A stretch of DNA of 50,657 nt. Source: Mastigamoeba balamuthi. Lineage: Eukaryota; Evosea; Mastigamoebida; Mastigamoebidae. Under the pieces are notes generated by a model. The model had not been told where the DNA came from and ran no database searches. It worked only from the letters and a program-made list of their open reading frames with translations. The position numbers and the translations under genes were made by a program. Below are positions 23,301 through 33,500 of this stretch, piece by piece; position 1 is the stretch's first letter; every line of letters begins with the position of its first letter. Location: contig CACRSC010000084.1 of assembly GCA_902651635.1 (NCBI GenBank), positions 1,829,513 to 1,880,169 on the forward strand. The letters run 5' to 3'.

Positions 23301-24094
23301 GCGCATCCTCTACTGGGGAATGATATTCGAGTACGGCTCTGTTTTCTGAGTGTATCAGATGCAATCAACTGACCCAACCCACGCAGGCGTCTGGGACCTC
23401 TGATAATCTCGTTCGGGCTGATGATAAAAGACGTGTTGTGCTTCCTCTGTATCCTGCTCGTTGTCCTCGTGGCTACCGGAGTGTCGTGCACGAAGCTCAC
23501 TCTAGCAGAGGCCATCAACACCGGGGGCACAGAAGAACCGACGAATGTCACTGCTGGGCGCATACTCGGGAACCTAATGTGGAGTCTACTGAGCAAGCCT
23601 GAGGTCGATTTGGCTGGACTCTCTTATGTACTTATCAGTGCTTTCTTTTCCCTTTTTCTTACTTTCATCTCCTCAGACACGAGCCTTTTTCATTCAGTCG
23701 GTATGGGTGCTGTTCTCTATCACTGCAGGTGTCATATTGATCAATCTCCTTATTGCGATGATGGGTTCAACCTATAACGAGGTCAGTGAGACTGCAGACC
23801 AGCAATACTACGTAAGGCTTCTTTACGCAAACGTGTCTTACTTTCTTTCAGAGAGGATTCTATAAAGCAATCAAAGACTTCGACAATGGTTTCAAAGCCC
23901 CAGCTCCATTAAACTTGTTATGCTCCCCAATTCAGTCCCTGATCCGGAGATGGAAGAGATACGCCAGAAAAGTAGGTGACACAGCCGAGACTCCGCAACT
24001 GAAGTTGTGGAATGTTCATCATGACTGCATTATCAGGGTTCAGATTACTGTGCGTGGAATTCTTACCTTGAAGCTTCATTCCAATGACATATAA
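17392..24094 (+). CDS. PLAT-array / pseudokinase C-lobe / TRP-type channel fusion, copy B
   Basis: Twelve exons with the same phases as copy A: 17392-17913, 18411-18779, 18841-20516, 20582-21305, 21384-21617, 21693-21796, 21851-21912, 21941-22529, 22590-23330, 23387-23627, 23677-23811, 23852-24094. They sum to exactly 1,880 codons (1,879 aa) with no frame break, so the model is probably functional. PLAT1 and PLAT2 are intact. The front of PLAT3 runs straight into the end of PLAT4 (CADVGEPCAVVVSSGG then VAVTDKCTGRTAAF), an internal deletion relative to copy A. The coiled coil, PLAT5, PLAT6, kinase C-lobe (QLHGDIAARSVLL, RWTAPEVF), CxxC region (CCECGKE, CPLCRETVCQQC) and channel follow. S6 reads AGVILINLLIAMMGSTYNEV and the tail FKAPAPLNLL. 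The product is presumably a membrane cation channel with a large cytosolic N-terminus. Ligand and ion selectivity are not visible. Confidence 0.88.
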
Positions 24095-24104
24095 TCAAAT
24101 AAGA

Positions 24105-24110
24105 AATAAA
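24105..24110 (+). terminator. AATAAA polyadenylation signal
   Basis: A perfect AATAAA lies 11 bp after the stop codon of copy B. It is a plausible cleavage/polyadenylation signal; the following 20 bp are AT-rich. Confidence 0.5.
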
Positions 24111-24757
24111 GAAGATGGATTTCAAATGAGGCAATGTTCCAGGGTGATAGGAATAAGAAGTTCTTTGCATTGTTGGTGGATTCACAATTCATGTTATTAA
24201 ATCGGAATTGAGTGTGGTAGAAGAGCAAGTTTCACAAGTGGTATGACTTCTGTTGGTCAAACCGATGTAATTCTGTATTACAGGAAAGTTTGTCCGTGTG
24301 GCAGAAGACTCCCCCCCCCTTCTCTGGCCGAAAATAATTGTAACGCAACTGTGCCCTAAACAGGAATTGGTGAACCAACTGGTCGAGTATGTCACTGCCG
24401 CCCTTTGTACGGATATTCTGGTAACACACGCACACTGACCCCCCTTTAGAGACACAGGATTGTATTGTCCACGGTCGGAAAGACGGGTGCAACGGGAGCT
24501 ATCTAGAATGCGACCAGTTAGTTTAACCAGCTTAGGCAGGGATAGCCCTGCAATCGTGGGCGTACGATCCACCGGGATACAGTGACAATGGTCATTCTTC
24601 AAGTGTAAGAACAGTCTGAAAAACAAATCATCGATTCTCTTCGAACGGTGACTGAGGCTCCTGGAGCACAACACGGCTTTCGCTGTTTCGCCACTGAGTG
24701 TTTGTTCTTTAATCAGCATTCATACCGCTCGAGATTGACTTTGTTTTTGTTTGTTTT
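24111..24757. other. Convergent intergenic region
   Basis: This 650-bp region lies between the 3' ends of channel copy B and the minus-strand solenoid gene. A 176-codon minus-strand frame (24719-24189) is open here, but I see no recognisable domain, splice signals or family, so I do not call it a gene. Confidence 0.4.
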
Positions 24758-27111
24758 TCACTTGAGTGACTGTGCGTTCCGGGCCCGCAGCAGCGACTGA
24801 ATTCTGCTGATCCTCCCCGCGTTCTCGCAGTACTCGTTGCTGAGCGCCCTCTTCTCGGCGAACTCCTCGACGAGGTCGGCGCCCAGCACTTCGTTGGCGT
24901 TGCTGCGCTCGTCCAGCTGCGCCGCCACGACGCAGAGCAGACAGTGCGCAGCCCCGCTGCCCTCCACCGGCGCCCCCCTGAGCGCCCGCACGATCCGCGC
25001 GGCCCTCCTGCACGCTACCACTGGCGGACACACCGACACCACGTCGCCCACGGCTCCCAGCACGCTGTCCCGCCGCCCTGCGTCGAGCGCAGGCCCCGCC
25101 AGCGCCCGCAGCATTCGGTCCACCGCCCCGCCCGCGCGCTCCGCTACAAACGTGTCCGCCGCGTCGCTGCCGAGCCGCGCGGCGACACGGAACACGGCGC
25201 CCAGCGCGGCCTCGCTGCCCCGTGTGTCCGCCAGGCGATGGCGCGCGGCCCGCACGAGCGCGCGCAGCTGCGGGCCGACCGGAAGCCACTCGGCGGCCTC
25301 TGCGAGCTCCGGGGCGGCCGCGAGGCACGCAGAGCTCACAGCGGGCTCCCGCGAGGCGCAGCCCCTGGCCAGCAGGCCGAAGAGCTCTGCGCTGCGCAGG
25401 AGCGCGCGGTGCCTGCGGCCCCTGCAGAGCGCGCGCAGCGAGAGGGCGGCGGCCACGAGGTCGGGGGGCTGCGCGGAGCTGCTCGCGAAGGCGCGGGAGA
25501 AGCACAGCAGGCACTCGTCGGCGAGGCCCGCGGAGCAGGCGGCCAGCGCCGAGAGGCACCCCACCCACGCCTCCGCGACGCCGTCGGCCGCCGCGCGCCG
25601 CACAGCGCAAGCGCGGAGCGATTCGAAGGTCTCGGCGGGGCGGGCGACGAGCGACGCGACGTGTGCGCCGTCGGCCTCGGCGACGGCGCGCACGAGGTCG
25701 AGGACGCCGCGCAGCACGGCCCCGTCGTGGGTCGCCGAGGCCAGGCGCAGGGCGGCGGCCGCGAGGCTGTCGAGGTACGGCGCGAGGTCGGCCGGGAAGC
25801 AGCGCCAGAGCCACCAGAAGAACTCGACGCTGCGGCCGCCGTGGAACCAGAGGCCCCCGACAGCCAGCAGCGCGCGGACCACCTGGGGCGCGGCGGGGGA
25901 CGCAGGGGGCATGCGCGGCAGCAGGCGCCGCAGCAGGTCGAGCGCCGGGCGGTGCAGCAGCGCGCAGTCGGCGAGGTAGGCGCAGTGGCCCGACGTGGCG
26001 CAGACGCAGCGCAGGAGGCAGTGGGCCACGTCGTCGGCGTAGGGCGCCAGCGAGCGGTCGGCTGTGCTGCTGACGACCAGGTCCAGCAGGTCCAGAGCGC
26101 ACGGGCTCACCGACGAGTCGCCCTTGTCCAGCGCCTCGCAGAGCGCCAGCACCAGCTCGCGCCCCTGCGCAAAAAGGACGCGAAATCAATTGAGTGTGAA
26201 TGAGTGGCCGTTGTCTGTGGCGCGGTGTTGTGGAGCAATCAGGCTGGCATCGCCCCGTCTTTTCGCCGCCAGCAGGGGGTCGCACAAAGTCGCGCTGGGG
26301 GCTCGGCGTTGTATTATTGCTCCCTATTATTCAATTGTATGTGGAGGCATCGCAGTCTTCTCTGCCCTGGCAATCGGTGTGCGCAGCGCCGCGACGCGAG
26401 GGTGTGACGTCTGGCGCTGGCACGCCGTGGTGTGAGCTCGCTGGCGCCGAGCCGTGGCGTGGGCGTCAATTGTGCCAGAGATGAAAAAAATCCCTCACGA
26501 CTTCATTTTTTGCAGCACATTCACCGAAATCGAAACCGTTGAAACCGAAACTGAAACCCGTTGGGGAGGGGGAATTCGGGTAGAGATGGGGCCCCAAGCG
26601 GGGGTAGCTGAGCACGCACGTCAGCGCCCTGGGCGACGCCGCAGTCGGCGATGGCGACGTGGAGGTACGTGTCCGCGAGGGCCTCGCGGAGGTCGCCGAG
26701 CCTGCGGGCCACGGCCACCGCGTGCCCCGCGACAGCCCGCCTGCTCGACCCGAACGCCCGCTCCCAGCGCACCGCCAGCGCCCTGCCCAGCGCGTCTCCG
26801 AGCATCAGCGCCCGCGCAGACGCCAGCAGCCCCTCGGAGCCCGGGCTGGACGAGGCCAGCAGGTGCCCGACGGCCAGCAGGGCAGCGACGGGCGCGGACT
26901 TGGCGAGAGCGCAGAGGGCGGGGACGCTGGGCGCGGGCCCGTCCGCGGCGGCGAGGAGGAGGGAGGCGGAGGGCTCCGGGAGCGGGACGAGCAGCGCGAG
27001 GACGTCGCGGACGAGGTGCTGGGGCAGCAGCGACGCGGGGCTGCCCGCTCCCAGCCGCGGGTGCAGCGCACTGGCCAGCGCCACGGCCGTCTGCGTGCCG
27101 GCCTCCTCCAT
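24758..27111 (-). CDS. Alpha-helical solenoid protein, unrecognised
   Basis: Two exons, 27111-26620 and 26164-24758, joined in phase 0 by a 455-nt GT-AG intron (donor GTGCGT); 632 aa starting MEEAGTQTAV. The protein is almost entirely Ala/Leu-rich predicted helix, with helix pairs separated by short Pro/Gly loops (for instance LVRDVLALLVPLPEP, LVLALCEALDKGDSS, GHLLASSSPGSEGLL). It has no signal peptide or membrane segment, and ends in a charged RISRIQSLLRARNAQ helix. This is the pattern of HEAT/ARM solenoids. Importin-beta/transportin-like or other scaffold roles are possible, but I find no diagnostic motif and make no functional claim. Transcription is toward channel copy B (convergent). Confidence 0.7.
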
Positions 27112-27563
27112 CGGTGGGTGCGAGAGAGAGAGAGATGCAGTGCGGGGCAGAAAGGGCGCGGGAGACCGGGCAGTGCGCTGTGCAGGCGGCAGTGCAACAG
27201 TGCAGTGCACAAAAGGTGCACACCGAACTGAGCAACACGGCAACCGACACGGAATCTGCTCTGCTGGGCCCCTTCTCCTTCTGCGCCTCACCGCACCCCC
27301 CAGCAGCAGCGGGCACGGAGCGGCACACAGCTCGCCACGGGGACGGAACGTAAGGCCTGCTCGTCTGGAGCTCTGGGCTCCAAGTTGCCCTCCACTCCTC
27401 TTCTTTGCGTCCTTCCCTCGACCTCCTCCAGCTGCTCAATGCTGGGCTGCGGTGCTACGGTGCTGTGGGGGCTGGCTACTGCATCGGCAAGGGCACAGCG
27501 GGGCCGTGTGGCTGCGGGGGTGTTGTGTGTTGTTGCCTTGTTGCACTGCTCGCTGCGTCTTTA
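27112..27563. other. Intergenic region, FCP1 3' end to solenoid-gene promoter
   Basis: This 450-bp gap separates two minus-strand genes. It includes a short GA run (27121-27136) directly upstream of the solenoid ATG. Nothing else was recognised. Confidence 0.4.
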
Positions 27564-30137
27564 CTAGTTCTCCGGCGTCGCTGTGGACGTCGTCCCCAGG
27601 CACTCGTCTATCAGGCTCGCGAACTCGTCGGGCTCCTCCTGCTCCGCTACCTCTGCCTGTGCTCCTGCCCCGCCCTCGCTGCCGCTCTTGGCCTCCTTGG
27701 GTGGCGGCGCCTGCTCCGCCTGCGCCCTCTGCGCGTCGGGCTGCGCCCTCTTCCTGTGGCACCCCCCGCTGTGCGTAGGGAGGAGCGAGGCCGTCAGGTG
27801 GCTGACCCTCTGTGGGACGGCGGCGGCGCACCCGTGGGGCTGGGGGGGCAGCTGGAATCTGTCCTCGCTGGGCCTCGTCCACGACCTGTTGGCCTCGAGC
27901 AGCCACTCGACAGAGACCACGTGCACGCCCCCCATCCTCGCCGCCGCGTTGGTCTTGTCCGTCCCCAGGTACTTGGCCACCACGTGCGTCGTCTCCTCTG
28001 ACGGTACGCACGCAGGGTTCAGTCGCCCCGAATCAATTGATTTCCCGCCCCTGCGCGCCCCCCGCACTTGTGACGGAGGTGCAGCAGGCGGCGCCGAGGC
28101 GCTGGGCCATGGCCCAGAGGGGGTCGCTCTGGGGCGCCGCGGCCATGGGGATGAGGCCGCTGAAGACGAGGTGGGCCCCGCGCAGCGTCGCGCGCATGAG
28201 CTCCCGGATGATCTCGCGCACGTCGGGGTCCCCCGCGGCCTCGCTCTGCCTGAAGAACTCCGCGTGCACCCGCGCCAGCTTGTTCAGCATGTGCGTCAGC
28301 GCCGTGTCCCTGTCCTCTGGAGCTGCGGCCTGTGCCTGCAATTTTGGCTGGGGGGTCAAAATCAATTGATTTCCGCAGTCAGCGGGGAAAGAGGGAGCGC
28401 ATTCGCGTGCCTGCTGCTGAGGCTGCTGCTGGGGGAAGGGGAGGGGCAAAGGTGGGTGGTAGGGCTCGATCTGGATGAGGTTGGGGCTGTTCTCCCAGAC
28501 GTCGGAGCGGTCGTCGACGACGACCACCGCAGACTCCTCGCCCATCAGGGGAATCAGCTGCTTCACGTGGAACAGCTCTGCCACGTCGTCGATCCTCCGC
28601 TGCCTCCGCATCAGCTGCTCGTCGTCTGCGCAGGCCACAGAGTGGGTTGGCAGGTGGTCAGGGGTGGGGGTGGTCGTGCACGCACCGAGGACGGGGTTGT
28701 CGTCCTTGGAGATGATCCTGCGCTTGAAGAACGACGAGGTGGGGTCGATTATCTCGCACACCTGCCCTTGGACAGCAAGCACGGGGTGCGTCAGGCTTGC
28801 GTGTAGCACAAAAGTGAAGCAACAAGGCACAGAGGCAACACAGGCATGTGGCCCTGTCAGCAAAAAGTGCCTGCAAGCATCCCCCACCAGCAGAGACACA
28901 CAGGCACGCAGAGACAGTGATGGATGCAGAGTAAAAACCAGGGAGGGACCGGCACCGAGCGCACAAGAGAAGGGGGGATCAGAGGTCATGATGCGACAGC
29001 AAAAAAACACCGGCCCAAGTCGCTTGCATGCGTCACCACCGAGGGGAGAAAAAACTGGATGAGAAGGGGGAAGGGGACCTTGAGGGCGAAGGGCTGGTTG
29101 CCCATGGCCCACACGAATCATGATGTAACAAGGGGGAAACCCGGTCCAAGTCATTTGCATGGCGTCACCAAAGAAAATATGAATGAGACCCTTAAGGACG
29201 TAGGCTAGATGCCCATGGCGAAAAAAAGCACCGAGCCCAAGTCGCTTGCACGAGGGGAGAAAGGGGGAGGGGACCTTGAGGGCGTAGGGCTGGTTGCCCA
29301 TGGCGCGAACCGTGATGTGACAGACAAAAAAAGCACCAGAGCCCAAGTCGCTTGCATGAGGGGGGAAAGGGGAGAGGGGACCTTGAGGGCGTAGGGCTGG
29401 TGACCCCTGGTAAAGCACGGATCATGATGTAACAGAGGGGGGGGGACCCCAGCCCAAATCATTTGCATGGCGTCACCAGTAGAAAAAAGTTTGGATGAGA
29501 CCTTAAGGACGTAGGATAGGTGCCCATGGCGCAGCACGAATCGTGATGTGACAGCCAAAAAAAACACCGGAGCCCAAGTCGCTTGCACGAGGGAAAAGGG
29601 GACCTTGAGGGCGTAGGGCTGGTTGCCCATGGTGCGAACCGTGATGAGACAGCCAAAAAAAAACACCAGAGCCCAAGTCGCTTGCATGAGGGGGGAAAGG
29701 GGGGGGGAGGGGACCTTGAGGGCGTAGGGCTGGTTGCCCATGGTGTAGAGGTGGAGCTCGAAGAGGGCGGCGGCGCCCTGGAGGAAGGCGGCGAGGCGGG
29801 GCCTGGGCCAGACGACGTAGACAAACTCCCCGGGGCCCACGGGCCCCAGCCGGAAGCTCCGCGCCCCCGGGGGCACCGCCGCCGCGTCGCGCTCGGCCAC
29901 CGTGTGCACCAGCGTCTCGTCGAGGTCCAGCACCAGCGCCAGCTTGCGGTGCGTGCGCAGCAGCCGCGTCGACTCGCTGCGCAGCTCGCAGGCGCGGGCG
30001 CGGCTCACCGAGAGCCCCGACCACAGCGACACGTAGGCCGCCGACTGCTGCGCACGCGCCACGGGGGCCCCGCAGCGCGCGCACGTGCCGCACCACAGCT
30101 CCGAGTGCTCGCAGGGCTCCTGGGGCTCCTGCGCCAT
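27564..30137 (-). CDS. FCP1: RNA polymerase II CTD phosphatase FCP1
   Basis: Five exons: 30137-29715, 28761-28686, 28625-28411, 28335-28068 and 27997-27564, summing to 472 codons. The N-terminus has the C-x-H / C-x2-C pattern seen in FCP1 (CEHSELWCGTCARCG). The HAD-type catalytic signature DLDETLVHT (DxDxT) starts near residue 69, followed by FELHLYTMGNQPYALK, then CEIIDPTSSFFKRRIIS across the first junction. VVVVDDRSDVWENSPNLI is the last FCPH block. A BRCT domain follows (LRGAHLVFSG, THVVAKYLGTDK, VHVVSVEWLLEA), and an acidic tail (EEPDEFASLIDECL) like the one that binds TFIIF. The enzyme removes phosphate from the Rpb1 tail to recycle the polymerase. The third intron would have a GC donor; its 75 nt are also open in frame, so it may be retained. 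Intron 1 is a tandem array. Divergent from the hydrogenase gene. Confidence 0.9.
29010..29745. repeat. Tandem array copying the FCP1 exon 1/intron 1 junction
   Basis: About seven copies of a 86-120 bp unit start at 29076, 29186, 29272, 29379, 29499, 29601 and 29712. The last is the genuine end of exon 1. On the minus strand each copy contains the codons for MGNQPYALK, or a diverged version, followed by the donor GTCCCC, then a purine/pyrimidine tract, CATGCAAGCGACTTGGGCT and a GTCACATCACG-like tail. Two subtypes alternate in part (TTGCATGGCGTCACC versus CTTGCATGAGGGG). Confidence 0.85.
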
Positions 30138-30519
30138 CGCGCGCGCTCTCGGAAGCTCTTCTGGGGGTGACTGTGGTATGTGGGATCTGGCGGTGGATCT
30201 GCGAGGAGATATTCGGGAAATATCTCCCGAGATATCTCACTCATGCATGGCAGTAGACTTGGCAGGGTGGCACGTTGCTTGCAAACTGCTGGCTGCGAGC
30301 CCAGTGGATCACATCGGGTAGCCATACACCACAGAATGCGCACGATGCGACGGCCGGATTCAAAGGGTGGCAGGCAGCCAGATTATGGGGTGACGTGTCC
30401 GAAGCAAGATCTTGGCCACCACGTCACGGGATAATCTCGTTTTACCTCAAACGAGGCAACGGAACCCAACCGAGGGCACAAACCACCCCAGAGGCGAGCC
30501 ACAGAGACACGCCAGCCAG
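30138..30519. promoter_or_regulatory. Divergent FCP1/hydrogenase promoter with a dyad
   Basis: The 382-bp gap between two divergent ATGs must hold both promoters. At 30206-30238 an imperfect inverted repeat pairs GAGATATTCGGG with CCCGAGATATCTC around AAATATCT. It is the strongest dyad in the gap and a candidate binding site; placement is inference only. Confidence 0.45.
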
Positions 30520-33500
30520 ATGGAGCAGCAGGGACAGCAGCAGAGGGTGCTCCTCGACCCGCTCAGCGACGCGCCCGGCGAGACGCTGTCGGCACGCATC
30601 GCGCCGATCAGCCGCGCGCGCAGCCCGCCGCCCGAGCGCGGCATGTTCCTCATGCAGAGCCCCAACTCCATGATCGAGATCGTCCGCGAGGTCTACGAGC
30701 GCATCAGCCGCCTCTTCTTCGCGTGCGCCCCCACCCTCCCACCCCCCCCGTGGGCCCTCGGGTGCCCTCCGCGTGCTGCAGTGCCCCCGATTCGTTTGTA
30801 TGGGGCTCTCTCTGTGTTATTTCGCCGGTGATTCGACTTTTGCTCACGCGGCACACACCCCTCCCCCCCTCGCGCAACCCACCCCCGCGCAGGGACCAGC
30901 TCCTCGAGAAGATCGACTACATCCCCATCGAGATGCGCCCCATGACCGCGCCGTCCTTCCGTGCGGAATTCCCCCCAGATCTCGAAAAGGCTGTATATTT
31001 TCGAGATAGCTGGCAGTTGATTCGACATTCCGCGCCCCGTCCCCCAAGGCTGCTGCATATCTGGAAAAGGCTGTATATTTCCGAGATTGCTGGCAACTGA
31101 TTCGACATTCCACGCCCCCATCCCTGGCCCCTCAAGGCTGCTGCATCTACCGCGACCGGGCGATGGTGCGCTACCGCATCCTGGCGGCGCTGGGGCTGCG
31201 GGTGGAGAAGGAGGCGGACGAGTGCCGGTCGCTGGCGTCGTACGCCCAGGAGGCGCTGGGGCGGCAGCGGCAGCAGCTTCCGGGCCCCGCACTGACGGTG
31301 ACAGACGGAATAGCGCCCCTCCCCATTTCAATTTCTCAATCACTCAATTGCTTCTATCCCGTCTCAGGTGCTCGAGGAGTGCTGCAACCACTGCATGCGG
31401 GCGCAGTACTACGTCACCGACGCCTGCCAGGGCTGCATCGCCAGGCCCTGCGCCACCAACTGCCCCAAGAAGGCCATCGAGCACGACCGCGGCAGGGCTG
31501 TCATCGACGCCGACGCCTGCATCCGGTCCGTCTGACTTGTTTTTGTGGCTTGATATGGGTGGCAGGATTCTCCTCAGATTTGGGAATCTTTTGTGGGTTC
31601 GGGAATCTCTCTTATGGTGACGTGATGCGATATTTTTGGGCCTGGCAGGTGCGGCAAGTGCATGCAGGTGTGCCCGTACCACGCCATCATCAACCTGCCC
31701 ATCCCATGCGTGCAGGCGTGCCCTGTGGGCGCCATCACGGCGCTGCCCGACGGAGAGAAGCAGTGCGTCCCTCCTCCCCTCGACCCGCTCACTCCTGTGC
31801 TGACGCCCTGCCTGCAGCTTCGACTGGGGCAAGTGCATCTACTGTGGCAGCGTGCGCACGTCGCATCAATTGAATGAATCTAGATTTCTTAGATTTCTGA
31901 TTCTCGCAGTGCCAGAGGGCGTGCCCCTTCGGCGCGGTGATGGACAGGTCGCAGATCATCGAGGTGCTCAAGGCGCTCAAGGACCCCAAGGAGAAGGTCG
32001 TCGCCATGATCGCCCCCGCGGCCGCCGGCCACTTTGGCAACGCGCCCATCTGGGCCATCGTCGATGCCTTCAAGAAGGCAGGATTCTTCGAGGCCCTCGA
32101 GGTATCTGCCATGAGATCCAGGAATCTTCTCCCCGGATAGCACTGATTGGTTCCGGGCAGGTGTCGCTGGGGGCTGACATGACCGCGGAAGAGGAGTCGC
32201 GCGAGTTCCAGCACAAGTTCGGGCCGGGCAGCGCCAAGCAGAAGCACCCGTTCATGACGACGAGCTGCTGCCCCGCGTACATCAACTGCATCAGGAAGCA
32301 CGCGCAGGAGATCGAGGAGGCCATCAGCAACACACCCACGCCCATGCACTTCACTGCCAAGGCACGGCCCCTGTCCCCTTGCTCCCTCCTGCGCTTCTGT
32401 GTGGCAGAGCTGATGGATGGCATCATGAATGCTATGCTGTCTTTATCCTTCCTTCCCAACCGGTGGAACACTCCTTTAATCATAACAGGGACCTTTGAAT
32501 TAGATGTTGTCTATCCTGGTGATAGAATTATGGCACCCCCTCCTCTGACTAAATACCGAGTGTTCGAGGCCTGTTCTCCAGGATGCACCATATTTGAATC
32601 ACGAATGTGCCATCAGTTGATGCCACGAGTATGCAAGTTGGTTTGACGCATTGTGCTGGGCAGCTGAGCAAAGAGAGGTGGCCGGGGTGCACGGCGGTCT
32701 TCATCGGGCCGTGCGTGGCGAAGCTGCAGGAGGCGGTGACGGACACGTACACCGACTACGCGCTGACGTTTGTCGAGGCGATGGGCATCCTGCGCGGCAG
32801 GAACGTCGTCGTGGAGACCATGCTCCAGCCGCCCGCGGGCTACAACGGCAACCTCGCCGGCAGCCTCGAGGGCCGCGGCTTCCCCATCGTCGGAGGTGCG
32901 CCTAGGCTGCATCCCCTCTGCCGCCCACTCTCATGCCACGTCAGCACCGCTGGAGGGGGTGTGTTGCTGTCTGTGCTTGTGGCAACGGGGGTGGTCTCGT
33001 TTTTCCGTTTGAGTTGTGTTTTATCACATTGGGGAGTGAATCAATTGTCTGGCGAATAATCGTGCCGATCTGTACTTATGTCAAATCAACGATGGAGCAT
33101 CAACGGACTCGTTTTCATGTGGGTTGTCGTGTCCTATCACTTTGAGGGAGTGAATCAATTGTCTGAGACACCGATAATCCTCGCTTTTGAGTCATAATTG
33201 ATGCGACGGGTGGCCATGTTCGCTGACCAGCTGCGACGCCACGCAGGTGTGGCGCAGGCGGTGATTGCGCTGACGCCCGAGGGCGGGACGCGCGTGCAGC
33301 CCGTGGTGATTGACGGGCTGAGCGCGCAGGCCGTCCGCAAGCTCAAGTCGTTTGCCAAGGCCCCGCCCCCGGGCAACCTCGTCGAGGTCATGGTCTGCGA
33401 GGGCGGCTGCGTCAGCGGGCCCGGCTGCGTCTCGCAGCCCAACGTGGCCAGCGGGCGCGTCAAGGCCCTCCTCGCCAAGAGCGCCCACCACCAGCAGGCC

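Noticed and set aside
8447-24094. Reading the channel genes as polycystin-1 or lipoxygenase homologues because of PLAT domains
   Set aside because: There is no lipoxygenase catalytic domain, no GPS or large extracellular region and no polycystin-type loop between the first helices. The PLAT domains are all N-terminal to a compact six-helix channel with TRP-like S6 and tail.
24944-26203. Plus-strand frames of 380-419 codons opposite the solenoid gene
   Set aside because: Antisense shadows of a GC-rich helical protein; compositionally biased, with no domain and no splice support.
27583-28806. A 407-codon plus-strand frame opposite FCP1
   Set aside because: It lies antisense to well-supported FCP1 exons and introns, reads through their splice sites, and has no recognisable domain.
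28980-29760. A CRISPR-like array (regular repeats with spacers)
   Set aside because: The repeats are long, diverged, share their spacers' sequence and copy an FCP1 exon end; the genome is eukaryotic. It is an intronic tandem array.
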